Assembly (NCBI GenBank): GCA_947579605.1
Contig: OX388314.1
Span: 8,308,001 to 8,372,000, forward strand
Direction: 5' to 3'
Source: Athripsodes cinereus
Lineage: Eukaryota > Arthropoda > Insecta > Trichoptera > Leptoceridae
DNA: 64,000 nucleotides
Shown here: piece after piece, positions 1 to 11,275 of the stretch
Layout of the letters: each line of letters starts with the position of its first letter
Numbering within the stretch: position 1 is the stretch's first letter
Translations under genes and position numbers: made by a program
Notes under the pieces: generated by a model
Told to the model about the DNA's origin: nothing
Databases searched by the model: none
What the model saw: only the letters and a program-made list of their open reading frames with translations

Positions 1-1204
1 TTATCCAATATTAGTTTTATGGCCGGTTTCAATGATCTATCTATCCATTACTATCAGTTATTAATATTGTGTAAAATATATTTTACAATACATTTTAACT
101 GATGGATTATTGGAACCGACGAGATGAGACCATTACTTGTCAAACCCTTTTAATGAAGTGATCAGTTTTATTATATTTGCTAAACATTTTGATTATAAAT
201 ATTTTTCTCCACGATGCTATCACAGATATTTGTATGCATGGTTCATAAAAGCAAAGTGGAAAAGGATAATAATATCAAAATGCACATTGTAATTTGTCAA
301 AAAACTTGAATTAAAAAGGATTTTTGGAAAATGTGGTATTTGATAAAGTTGTGAGCACTTTTTTTATGTCTAAACGTTTAATATTTTACATTTGTTTAAA
401 GTATTTTAATTTCTAAATTTATATCTTTTGGTTTATATAAACAAAAATGTTTAATTGCCAGAAAAATGTGCATTTTCTACGTAATTTGTTTTCTTAATAA
501 TTAAATGGGTTAAATGCCAAATATTATTATTTTACAAAGAAATAAATCAAAACGATTAAAATAATTATACAAATTGAGCAACAGTGTGGTGAATGTGTTT
601 AGGATAAACAGGAATAGAGGGAGTGTTTCGTATAATGGAGGAATTATTTGTAAGAAACGGGTGGAGTTTTATAATCTTAAAATACTGTATAATGAGTTAT
701 CATCATATTCAAAACTTAATTGGAGTATTTGTAACAATAAACTGTATAACAAAACATACAATTGTTTGAAACTTATTCTCTTTTTACTGACACTTCTTCA
801 ACAAACCAATTTTCATCACAAAATGGCCGACTTAAACATGAAACCTTAGATGTTGGCTCTCATTTTGTTACTGCGGTTTTTGAAGAAAATGTCAGTAATG
901 CTTTCGGTTGTCTATTGATTGATCTATTTTATTATTTTGTAAGTAACTTGTATAAAATATAATATTAATAATAATAATCCGTTGTATAAAAAAATATTTC
1001 CTTATTGTTTCTATTGTTTGTGTATGGCATTGTATAAAACATGTGTAAAATAGGCTCAATATTATATTCTATGGCACTTGTAGTTGAGGTGTTACAAAAC
1101 TATTGACAACAATTTTGAAATGAAAAAAAATTAAAATAACAATATATTTTCTACATAATATCATTTGTGACAAAGTAGTTAATAACTATTTTGAGATGAT
1201 ACAC
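1..1204. other. AT-rich sequence, nothing recognised
   Basis: No open frame with coding character and no recognisable repeat. The short frames near 574-962 have low-complexity, AT-driven composition and overlap one another in different frames. Confidence 0.6.
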
Positions 1205-1570
1205 TTTTTATATGTCATGAGAAATGTCATACTCTTTACACGTACATGCCATAAGATATGTCATCATACTCTTTACATGTAGTTAATTTATTTATGCAAT
1301 CAAAAATGTCAAACTCTTAGACACTAATCAAACAATATCCATCAATGATTGTCATATAATTGTTGATGGTTTTTGAGCATGACTCATTATGGCACACATA
1401 AAATACCTGAAGGGTATAAAGTGCAGAGTCTTATGCCAATCTGATGTCATCCAATTGGATATGTTACTGAAATGTCAGTGACATATATTGCAGCATGTAA
1501 GTGGTCATCGGAAATGTCAATCTCCTTACATTTACCATTAAGAATGTCAACCTCTGTACACATATTACAA
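1205..1570 (+). repeat. Degenerate interspersed motif cluster
   Basis: A motif close to AAATGTCATACTCTTTACA recurs near 1221, 1255, 1303, 1511 and 1542, with decay between copies. The spacing is irregular, so this is either an old tandem repeat or the internal repeat of a decayed element. No terminal inverted repeats or target duplication were seen. Confidence 0.55.
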
Positions 1571-2643
1571 TTAAATCAACTGTTAATTATAAACTGACAA
1601 TAGTCAGAAAATAAGATTGTAATGTAATTTTAAAACTTATGTCAATAATTTTGTAACGAGTTGTAAAATAAATTGTCTTGTATACATTTTGTGAAACTTA
1701 TATTCCTCTTCACAGTTATGTAACAAAATGTCAATTAACAAACATGATCATGAAAATTATAATATTATAAATATAATGTCAATAAGTATAGATATCTCGA
1801 GAACTGAATAAAACATGAATATTCAATAAGAACAATGAAAATCAAAGATTACATAGAATGTACTTACTAATGTTTAGTATGAAATAATTTCAAGAATAAG
1901 TTTTAACTGTAAAACAACATTGTTCTTTCTTTGAAAGAAAATTCAAACACAACTGTTTTTTGAGTAATATTAACAAGCAGTATAAACATAATGTTTATAT
2001 TCTTTTATTGCAAGATTATTGCACTAATTATTGTTTATTTATTATTTTATTGGCGTATGAAAATTTTCACCATTATTTTGTATCAATACCTCTTTCAAGT
2101 ATTATTAATTATAAGTGGCATTCAAATTTTAATGAATGCAATGAATAAAAATCGATGAAAATATAAGAATATTCTTTTATTTTTGTATGAAGAAACACAT
2201 TATTTAAAAATCGTTAAAATATTTTCTTTCAAGAATTATCAATTAATATGTTGTCCTATAATATTAAAAAATTGCCTTTACCACAACACAAAATCTGTTT
2301 ATCACAGGAATAATATCTTCTCTACGCTAATAAAAATAATAAAATATTTTAAAATTTTCATTCAATTGTTAAATGATTCTTAAAATGGTGGGGATTATAA
2401 TTTAAAAAATTATTTAAGTAATAAAAACCGTTTAAAATCAAACAATTTTCCAGTCATTTAAATGTGATACAGTTGAAGCGAGAATTCTAAAATATATTAA
2501 TTAACAAAAAAGAAATTTTTGTAAATAGAATCATATCAACATTCTTCTGGATGTATCTACTTGGTGATCATTTGCCTGATGGTAGACTAATGGACTTTCA
2601 ATCTGTTTGGGACATTTATGTCAAATACTCTGATTCAAGTATA
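1571..2643. other. AT-rich sequence, nothing recognised
   Basis: Very AT-rich. Short frames at 1960-2148 and 2183-2383 consist almost entirely of F, I, L, N, Y and K codons, as expected by chance at this composition. Confidence 0.6.
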
Positions 2644-2645
2644 TA

Positions 2646-3189
2646 CAGTCGATTCCGCTTAATTGGGACACCACTTAATTGAGACAGCCGCTTATTTGGG
2701 ACAAATCTCAAAGAACAGAAACCAAACCAAGACACCAGTAGTAAATTTATATGTTTAAAAGTAAATTTAAGACCAGGAAGGAAATGAAGGGAGCCATACA
2801 TCCGCACTGAATATCTGTGCTGATTTTGTAGAAGTAAAATGTTACAAAAACAAAAGACAGACTAAACTTGACTCATTTTTGCATTGCATTAAATTGTATG
2901 TACCTACCCATTTATTATTTTAATTACGATTTTTTTCTTAAAAGTTTATATTACATATTTGTAATTTATTATGATAATTTCTATTTTTTAGTTTCCAAGA
3001 GTTTATAAAATAAAATTATAGAAAAAAAAATATGCATTGTTTAATTTTATGTGTGGTTAATGGCCTTAGTTGCCAAAACCAAATAATTGAATTTAAAAAA
3101 AAAATGTGAAATTCGCTTAATTGGGACAGCCGCTTAATTGGGACAAAATGCCCAAGTCCCGATGTATCCCAATTAAGCGGATTCGACTA
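2646..3189. mobile_element. pogo/Tigger-like MITE (544 bp)
   Basis: The left end reads CAGTCGATTCCGCTTAATTG and the right end is its near-perfect inverted complement, finishing in AATTAAGCGGATTCGACTA. Both ends are flanked by TA (2644-2645 and 3190-3191), the duplication made by Tc1/mariner/pogo transposases. The unit CCGCTTAATTGGGACA is repeated imperfectly just inside each end (2657-2705 and 3114-3140), which could be transposase-binding repeats. The interior has no transposase frame, so the copy is non-autonomous. Family assignment rests on terminus style and the TA duplication only. Confidence 0.75.
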
Positions 3190-4497
3190 TAGCGTATTGC
3201 GAGGATGTTAGGGTTTATTTCAAATATATATTTTATCATTCAGAGTACAACATAGGCAGCTAAAGACACGTCATAGGCTCAAAATGAATGAAGACAGATT
3301 GTAAACAGTATTTGAAATGTTGGTCACAATACTCAGAATGGAGGGTTTGATTAGAAAGAAGAAAAATATTTAATTTCAAAATATGCACTTGATTTGTACT
3401 TATAAGTTTTATTTAAAAAATTTTTTTTAATTAATTGTACGTTTCTGTGTTAGAATTTCCGCTTCAACTAATTTGGTCATTTTCAAAATCAATCAATTAA
3501 AAGGGCTTGTGGCAACCTTATAAAGTCACTGAGCAATAAATCCATTTACATTATTAAATAATAATAAAAATCATCAATAATAATAATAATAATAAATCGT
3601 AATAATATTCAACAATAAACTAAGTACGCGATGATAAAATATATAATTATAAACACATTAAAATTATATGATCTAATAATTAATGAAAAAATATACAAAA
3701 TACAAAAGGAAGTGATATAAAACAATTGATAATAATTACAAAAAATATTACAAAACCGTACAAAAAAATATTTTACAAATCTTATAAAATATAGGTAGTA
3801 TAAAAATTTATATAAGAAAAACTAAACTAAATAAAAAAATTTAAAAAAAATCTAATATTTTTTTAAGCACGCAAAATTATATATAAATATTTAATTATTA
3901 TCTATTCATAGTAAGTATAAATTATTATCTTCTGCATGGAAGATTTTGATAATTATAATAAATTGGTAAAAATAATTGTTGAAATAATATTATTCAAATA
4001 AAACTATAATTGTTGGCAAGTGAAATACCGTGCTCCTAAATTGTAACATACATCCCGACTTTACAAATTACTATTTAATTGATACGCACATCTTAAAGCT
4101 TTTATTTCCCTAGTAAATATAAACCAAATATTGATTTATATATACTCACATCTTTGACTAAGTATGCTCTACATTACCAAGTGTTTAAAGATTTAAACAT
4201 GAAAAAAATAAACACAACCTGCTTTGAAAAATAAAAGATTTTATATCCATTGATGACCAATTTTTAGGATTAATAATTTCTTTCAATAAGATCGTTCAAA
4301 TGAGTAAGGATTCTATAAAAGTCTGCAAAGGCTTTTAAGATTTGATATTAAAATTTAAAGAAAATATAATTGTGGAATTCTATTCACCTCTGCATGATTG
4401 AAATAAGTTTTTATTTAATCTAAAAAACCTGATTAAAACTTAATATATATGGCATTTGTAGATATGTAAAATATGTGAGAGGAATATTGTGGAAAGA
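3190..4497. other. AT-rich sequence with a short AAT microsatellite
   Basis: An (AAT)n run lies near 3573-3593. The rest is AT-rich (A-runs, TTAA-rich) with no gene or element recognised. Confidence 0.6.
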
Positions 4498-4640
4498 ATA
4501 TGTTACGACATGAGAAATTGTGTGAATGTAGAAGAAGCGAAAGAAGTATGTAAGGATGGATCAATATGGGATACCATTCTCTCTGCCTGCCCCACTTGGT
4601 ATGCAGTGCGAGGGTATAAATGGATAAAATATTTGATTGA
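4498..4640 (+). mobile_element. LINE 3' end fragment, group A
   Basis: In the plus direction the sequence retains codons for the C-terminal segment seen more completely at 34913-35192 (Met-Arg-Asn-Cys, then VEEAKEVCKDGS), followed by the shared 3' end with CCCCACTTGG and the GTGCGAGGG/ATAAATGGATAAA tail. It is truncated at the 5' side and decayed. Confidence 0.65.
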
Positions 4641-4697
4641 GTTAGAGTTTATTTAGTAAAACTCCGAATTTACAAAATCATCAAGTCAATACCAGAG

Positions 4698-4843
4698 CCC
4701 CTAGACAAACCGTACTTAGCGATCGACTACTGGCGAACTTTTCGACAAACTACCTACATGTACCATATAATTATGGGTTATTGTTGCAGTTATTGACGAA
4801 AATTCGTTTGTAGTCGATCGCCAAGCGCGTGTTTGTCTAGGGG
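4698..4843. mobile_element. Palindromic MITE, copy 1
   Basis: It starts CCCCTAGACAAACCGTACTT and ends with the inverted match GTGTTTGTCTAGGGG. The arms continue through the GCGATCGAC core (ACTTAGCGATCGACTAC against GTAGTCGATCGCCAAGCG). It is about 146 bp with no coding content. A second copy follows after six bases. Confidence 0.75.
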
Positions 4844-4849
4844 CTTAGA

Positions 4850-4987
4850 CCCCCTAGACAAACCGTACTTGGCGATCGACCACAAACAAATTTTCGACAA
4901 TAACCACAACAATAACGTATAATAACGCATAGGTAGATTGTCGAAAATTTTGCCAGTAGTCGATCGCTAAGTGCGGTTTGTCTACGG
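4850..4987. mobile_element. Palindromic MITE, copy 2
   Basis: It starts CCCCCTAGACAAACCGTACT and ends GTGCGGTTTGTCTACGG, with the same GCGATCGAC core in both arms. Its right arm (GCCAGTAGTCGATCGC) pairs with the left arm of copy 1 (GCGATCGACTACTGGC) better than with its own left arm. The pair may therefore have arisen from one larger foldback or by recombination between copies. Confidence 0.7.
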
Positions 4988-5192
4988 CACCTGGTCACGT
5001 TGTTACTAAAAATAGTAAAACTTGACTCAATTTTGTGTTTCTTTACACAAAAAAGCGTAAAATATAAAAAATAGCTACAACTACATGTATTTGCAATTTT
5101 CAAATGCTGTTAATATGTAATAGATTTTTTCCTGATCAAATTTGATCCAATTTTATTAATAAGACTGAATATTCAATTTTGTATTGACTATA
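4988..5192. other. Spacer, nothing recognised
   Basis: AT-rich sequence between the twin MITEs and the foldback element. It ends in the TAT that may be part of the foldback element's target duplication. Confidence 0.5.
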
Positions 5193-6430
5193 GGGTAATT
5201 CCATACCTACCGGTCCAGAAATAAATAAAATGGTTGCTCGACCATCTCAGAAAAAATTGATTTTTTTTGTGCTATCACCCCAACATGTTGGTAGTTCAAA
5301 ATGATAATTATTTTAATTTTATTGGTTTTGGTTTTTGTGTGGTGGCCATATTTGTTTTACAAGGCGGAGACATTTTCGCAGTTTAAAGGGTTTGCGAAAA
5401 CTTGAATATCTCAGGTCCTATTTATTTTATCAACATAAAAATAAAAGTAATTTGTTAATAAGAATATAAGCTTTAAGGTTGTAATAAAACATTTTCACCT
5501 AAATATAATTCTAAGGGATGAAATTTCAGTCTACATTCTTAACTCTTTTTTGCAAAAACTCCCATTTTCACGGAAAGATTTTGGACGAAGGGAAAGAGTC
5601 CACTCGTCAAAACTTTTTTGACAAACAACTAGGTACTAGTTGTGTTGATAAACTAAATTTCAAGTCTCAGACTTGACCCCCCTTTTCACAAAAAAATTTC
5701 AAAATTTGGAAATTCTCAAAATTTTCCATTTTCCGAGCTCAATATCTCTGGTGGGGGACTAGGTAAAAATTTGAAATGTCACCCCATAATAGACCTGTAC
5801 CATAGTATTATGTGGCAAAAATTTGGAGTTTGAGATTTTACTACGAGCAGAGATATGGCAATCACAAAATGTCCAAAAATTAGTACTTCAACGGGCATAC
5901 CGCATCGGCATGTATAGAATATAAAATTGTTTACTAATAGTAAATCAATGTATATTAGATAATATTTACAAAATAGAAATCTAATGAGTGCTACAGACGC
6001 ATGCTGAAGATTCATTGGTCGGAACACGTCGAAAACGTAGATTTGTTAACCAGGGTAGGTGAAAAAAGGCAACTCCTTAAGAATCAGCCAACAACGAGCT
6101 AACTGGCCACAACATCAGGCACCCAGGACTGCTCATCGCTATCGTGGAAGGTAGGACCGAAGGCACAAATGGCAGAGGCCGACCGAGAGACGCGTATATA
6201 GGCCAACTGAAGAGGGGCATGAACTGTTGCTCATACGTAGAGCTGAAAAAACTGGCTGAGAATAGGGAGGAATGGAGAAGAAAATCCAAACTCGTTGCAG
6301 ACCAATCCAATGGATTGTAACTCATTATATGGAAATCTAAGTAGTATAATACCATGTTATATAATTAAATATCTTTATTTTGTGTGGGGGCGGGGTACTA
6401 AAACTCAGGGAGAACTAGCAGTCTGAATCA
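5193..6430 (+). repeat. Left inverted arm of the foldback element
   Basis: It matches the complement of 7397-8266 along its length with few differences, for example through CATGTTGGTAGTTCAAAATG and GGCATACCGCATCGGCAT. The match breaks at 5984, where a LINE tail is inserted, and resumes at 6341. Confidence 0.85.
5985..6331 (+). mobile_element. 5'-truncated LINE 3' end (group F) inserted in the left arm
   Basis: It is bounded by a 9-bp direct repeat GAAATCTAA (5976-5984 and 6332-6340). The uninterrupted right arm has the same length across this site, which proves the inserted state. The plus strand encodes a LINE C-terminus: RMLKIHWSEHVENVDLL, then, after a frameshift near 6110, GHNIRHPGLLIAIVEGRTEG, GRGRPRDAYIGQL and YVELKKLAENREEWRR, with a TAA stop at 6318-6320. 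Target-primed reverse transcription with 5' truncation explains the structure. Confidence 0.85.
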
Positions 6431-6574
6431 TATTTTAACCTGTTGGATCTTGTTTGAGCAGGCACAGTCATTTATTAGCATGAACGCTGTGTACTCTCCC
6501 AGCCTAGGTTAGTTTTCTGTTAGCAGCCAAAGACGAAGGTTGTCTTTGTACTCTTTGTGTCATAGTTTTGAAAC

Positions 6575-7240
6575 ATGGAATGTGAAGAAGGCAGAAATCT
6601 TTTGAGTTATAAACAGTGCTATTGTTATCATCTGCAAGTACCATGAAGTCAAGTATTTTGTTAAGTACAACCATCTGTTTGAAAATTCTTGTTGTGACCC
6701 ACTAAAGATCCATAAAAAACTATAATTAAAGGTCTCAGAGAAATCAAAGTTTAACATTTACCTAAGGAAAAAAATCACTTGATTAATCTTATTCCTGGAA
6801 AATCTTTATGTGCTACCTGCTATAATGGACTTTTTGTAATAAGAGATAATGGCATCAATAATGACTTGAGGCAAGTACATATGTGATTTTATTCCTCTGA
6901 CGACTGTGATGACATACTTGTGTCAAAAACTGCCTCATTATACCTCCAGAAAGAAGACATAGTTGCATGCATATATGAAGAGCAATGGTACCTTGGAGTT
7001 ATTGAGGAAATAAGCATCGAAAACAATGACCTGTAAGTTCACTTTTATGAGCTAGCTAGGCCACGAACCTCGTTCAAAGTTTCAAGAGGTGACAAGACCT
7101 GGGTACTTATGAATAACATTCTGAGAAAGCTCGCACCAATGGAATTTACAACTGTGACTGGCCGCTTTCACACTATCACCCCTCAATTGTGCGAGGCGAT
7201 CTCTAAGCTCTTTGTTGTACACCAAAATTGTATTAGCTAG
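6575..7240 (+). pseudogene. Decayed unknown protein in the core of the foldback element
   Basis: Two coding-like stretches share the plus orientation. The first (about 6655-6890) can be followed across frameshifts: ENSCCDPLKIHKK, then IIKGLREIK, then LINLIPGKSLCATCYNGLF. This resembles a Cys-rich CCDP...LC..C segment that I associate, from memory, with repeat-encoded insect proteins of unknown function. The second (6905-7240) reads in one frame with a single TAA (7034-7036): DIVACIYEEQWYLGVIEEI, ARPRTSFKVSRGDKTWVL and ATVTGRFHTITPQLC-like residues, ending at TAG 7238-7240. The order of alternating charged and aromatic residues suggests a small barrel-like module, which is inference. No DDE or tyrosine-recombinase motif is visible. 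It could be a captured host gene fragment or the element's own lost protein. Confidence 0.5.
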
Positions 7241-7396
7241 CAGAAAGAAGTTTGCTTTTAAATTAATGTGTGTATAACAGTAAGCCTTGAGACTTCAAGT
7301 TATTTTGTGTAAAATGTCTTTTTTGCCAAGAACCATGTCACATATTAATCGACTTAAATACGTTATATTCACCCACTGAATTGTGCATTATTTTGA

Positions 7397-8266
7397 TTAA
7401 GGCTGCCAGTTCTCCCAGAATTTTAACCCCCCACCCCCACAAACAATCAAGATATTTAATTATATAACATGGTATTTTACTATTTGGAATTGTATTTTGT
7501 AAATATTATCTAATATACATTGATTTACTATTAGTAAACAATTTTATATTCTATATATGCCGATACGGTATGCCCGTTGAAGTACTAATTTTTGGACATT
7601 TTGTGATTGCCATATCTCTGCTCGTAGTAAAATCTCAAACTCCAAATTTTTGCCACATAATACTATGGTACAGGTCTATTATGGGGTGACATTTCAAATT
7701 TTTACCTAGTCCCCCACCAGAGATATTGAGCTCGGAAAATGGAAAATTTTGAGAATTTCCAAATTTTGAATTTTTTTTGTGAAAAGGGGGGTCAAGTCTG
7801 AGACTTGAAATTTAGTTTATCAACACAACTAGTACCTAGTTGTTTGTCAAAAAAGTTTTGATGAGTGGACTCTTTCCCTTCGTCCAAAATCTTTCCGTGA
7901 AAATGGGAGTTTTTGCAAAAAAGAGTTAAGAATGTAGACTGAAATTTCATCCCTTAGAATTATATTTAGGTGAAAATGTTTTATTACAACCTTAAAGCTG
8001 ATATTCTAATTAACAAACACCTTTTATTTTTATGTTGATAAAATAAATAGGACCTGAGATATTCAAGTTTTCGCAAATCCTTTAAACTGCGAAAATGTCT
8101 CCGCCTTGTAAAACAAATATGGCCACCACACAAAAACCAAAACCAATAAAATTAAAATAATTATCATTTTGAACTACCAACATGTTGGGGTGATAGCACA
8201 AAAAAAATCAATTTTTTCTGAGATGGTCGAGCAACCAGTGCTGGACCAGGTGATTTGGACTTACCC
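7397..8266 (-). repeat. Right inverted arm of the foldback element
   Basis: Inverted copy of the left arm without the LINE insertion, so it preserves the pre-insertion structure. The outer end is TTACCC (8261-8266). Confidence 0.85.
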
Positions 8267-8730
8267 TTATAGAACACAACTATCTGAATGAATAAATACA
8301 TTGGATTCCGCAAAGATTTTAATTTTCGAGTATCAATTTATTGTCTAAAAGAATTTTTCTGTAAGGAAATGGAAGGGAGTAGCTGGAATGTATGGGATAA
8401 TTATTAAAAAAAAAGTATTTTTTGTGTTTTGTAAAAATAGTGTTGAAATCTCTAATCTCTGAAAGTATCAAAAGTAAAAAGACCCAGGAAGAAGATTCTG
8501 GATAAAAGACAGTAAATGTTTATGCTATATTCTATACCTTTTATCATATATTTATGCTATGAATAACATATAAGACATTGTTTTAGTATTTACTCTAAAA
8601 TATATTTATACTTAAAGCAATCATCACAGTGCGGTATTCTACTGGCCGAATATTCTTAAGTACTTTTTGCCTTAATGAATATGTAATAATAAAGTTGTTA
8701 AACAGAACAGAATAGAATACGAAAGCTCGT
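8267..8730. other. AT-rich sequence up to the assembly gap
   Basis: No gene or repeat recognised. Apparent frames running into the N block at 8672-8998 are artefacts of the gap. Confidence 0.6.
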
Positions 8731-8930
8731 NNNNNNNNNNNNNNNNNNNNNNNNNNNNNNNNNNNNNNNNNNNNNNNNNNNNNNNNNNNNNNNNNNNNNN
8801 NNNNNNNNNNNNNNNNNNNNNNNNNNNNNNNNNNNNNNNNNNNNNNNNNNNNNNNNNNNNNNNNNNNNNNNNNNNNNNNNNNNNNNNNNNNNNNNNNNNN
8901 NNNNNNNNNNNNNNNNNNNNNNNNNNNNNN
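8731..8930. other. Assembly gap (200 N)
   Basis: A run of exactly 200 N. The round number suggests either a scaffolded gap of estimated size or a placeholder. Repeat sequence from the foldback family lies immediately to its right. Confidence 0.99.
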
Positions 8931-9063
8931 AAACCAAAACCAATAAAATTAAAATAATTATCATTTTGAACTACCAACATGTTGGGGTGATAGCACAAAA
9001 AAAATTAATTTTTTCTGAGATGGTCGAGCAACCAGTGCTGGACCAGGTGATTTGGACTTACCC
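8931..9063 (-). repeat. Second copy of the foldback right end
   Basis: It matches 8134-8266 almost base for base, including CATGTTGGGGTGATAGCAC and the outer end TTACCC (9058-9063), followed by TATAG. It is either the end of a second foldback insertion whose other parts are in the gap, or a duplication made by misassembly. Confidence 0.85.
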
Positions 9064-9378
9064 TATAGCACTGGATAACACAGAGCACACTTTAACATAC
9101 ATTTCATTCAATAAATAAATTATTAAATTAAATAATAATATCATGAAATATATTGGTAATGTAATATAAATGCGATTGTAATTATATTCTATAAATATAA
9201 AACCAAAACAACCCTTTTGTAATAATTAAAATATAAATAATAATAATTATTCTTATGAAAATATATGTGAGAAAAAAAAACGATTAATATGTTTGTTTGA
9301 ATCTACTAACAAAAATCATTTATATTGATGGATGCTGTTTTGATAATATTTTATCTTTATATATCATGAAATGTGTTG

Positions 9379-9442
9379 CCGAGTTTTGAAATCCACTATA
9401 ATACATATTTGTGAATGTATTATAGCAGATTTTGAAACTCGG
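9379..9442. repeat. Near-perfect hairpin (64 bp)
   Basis: CCGAGTTTTGAAATC at the left pairs with GATTTTGAAACTCGG at the right, and the stem continues with CACTATAATACA against TGTATTATAG, leaving a loop of about ten bases. It could be a minimal palindromic MITE or a structured RNA. No target duplication is evident. Confidence 0.7.
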
Positions 9443-11275
9443 TGATACAAATATTAAATTGTTTTTCAATTTTTCAGTTTTCAATCTTTTGGAAATGCTA
9501 AATATTATTTTGTTATTGATATTGAATATAAAAACAGGTGTTTAAATAAAAAAAATAAGTAAATGGTGTTAAGAAACTGAAATATAATATGCCGTAGGAG
9601 ATGAATATGATTTTTGCCAGTAAACACAGTTATCATTCTATAAAAGACAAAATATTTTTATTATATAACAAACATTAAAATAATTAAAAGTCATTAACTG
9701 AGAACCAAAACTTGGCACAAAGTGATCGGACTAGCTTTAAAATTAAATTATAATCGATGTAACAATAAACAAAATAATATAAATGCAACCAAGTTAAATG
9801 CCTCATTCTTTTAAGAACAGTTGACATGTTGTGTATCCCAGATGACAACAAACTTTTGTTAATAATCAATCATTTTTGTAAGAAGATCTATTGCTATTGT
9901 ATCAACTATAGGTACATTTCATACTGACAGTGATAACTTTTTTATAATAATGATCAGTTATTTATTACACCTAATGTAGAAAAAAAACTTCAGTTAATAA
10001 CTGTGCATTTTTATAAAAAAAAGTCTATTGCTATTGTATATCAATACATTCTGTATCAAAAGCAACATAAAATTTGACAATAATGTAGGGTTACTATTTT
10101 GAAATTTGTCGTCAACTGCGATTATAAAGGCATATCGTGATGGCAACACTGAACAAATAAAAATAGTGTTCTTTTTCTTTAGTTTTATTAGGCTACACTC
10201 ATTGATGGATCCAGCCAATGACAAGCGATTTGCAATATAAAACATTGTGATTAATTGTTAATAAAACATATTGATTATACAAATTAGACAGTAAATATCA
10301 CACATAATTCTATAAAAATATTAAGTACATATAATTATTATGTATGTATAATAATGTTCGTATACTTGGTATAAGTTAAATTTAGTTTATTGATTTTTAA
10401 ATTTTCAAACATTTGTTCAGTGAAACTAGAAAAAAAAATAACTAATAATAATAATAATTACAATATTTTCCAAAATTTTAAAATTTCTATATTCATTAAA
10501 TGAGATCCAAACTTTAATTTACATATTATTTTATTTATATGATAATTGTAATGATAATAATATTATTATTTACATATCCAAATATTTACCTAAATATTTT
10601 ATTTTTGGAGAAATTACTAAACTTACAATTTTTGATTGATATATAATTTTAATCATACATACACTTACACTTTTGACGGAAAAGAAAAAAAAGTAAATTT
10701 GTAATTATTTGATAATAAATGCATTGTGGAAATAAATTCTTGGTATTAAAGATCATAACGTCGTTGCACATTCAAAAATAGGTATGTGCAAATTTTTTTA
10801 TTTAGGCACACTCTTTAAAAACTGTTCATTAGGGCATTAAAATTGTTATTTGGACTTTTTTATTGGCATGTGATATTATTTTTTCAGTATTGAATTTTAA
10901 TATTTGATACTTAGAATCACTTTAAAAAATGCTTATGATGCCATTATAAGCAGTTTATCCTAGAAATCTCAAAACATTTATAAATTCAAATATCCCTTTT
11001 TGAATATCCAACAACGATAAATCAGAATAAATATCATCATTTTAAATGTAGAATCAATATACAGACTTATAAATTTTATTACATAATAAATTTGATGTTT
11101 AAAATCATTAAAAATTTACATCGGTAAAAAATAATATATATCCCAGAATTTCTTTATTTTTAAATATTTAACTACTTTGGAATGATGTAGATAAAATATT
11201 AATTTAATTTTTTGATAAAACTTTAAAATTGTTTAAAATTGACAGAAGTCAAAGCACTTGAGCTATACTTTCTAG
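9443..11275. other. AT-rich sequence, nothing recognised
   Basis: Poly-A and AAT-rich sequence. The short minus-strand frames at 9684-9869 and 9994-10245 have no coding signature. Confidence 0.55.

Larger units (their letters stand above)
5193..8266. mobile_element. Large foldback element with long inverted arms (3.07 kb)
   Basis: Two arms of about 870 bp are inverted copies of each other. The left arm is 5193-6430, interrupted by a 356-bp insertion; the right arm is 7397-8266. The outer ends read GGGTAATTCC on the left and, inverted, GGGTAAGTCC on the right. Both arms carry GGTTGCTCGACCATCTCAG near the outer end. Flanking TAT on the left (5189-5191) and TAT on the right (8268-8270) suggest a short target duplication, but its exact limits are ambiguous. 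The core (6431-7396) holds a decayed coding sequence rather than an obvious transposase. Arms this long and this similar suggest fairly recent activity or gene conversion between arms. Superfamily is not assigned. Confidence 0.8.

Noticed and set aside
8672..8998. Two overlapping minus-strand frames across the N block
   Set aside because: They consist mostly of unknown residues; the gap creates the open frame.
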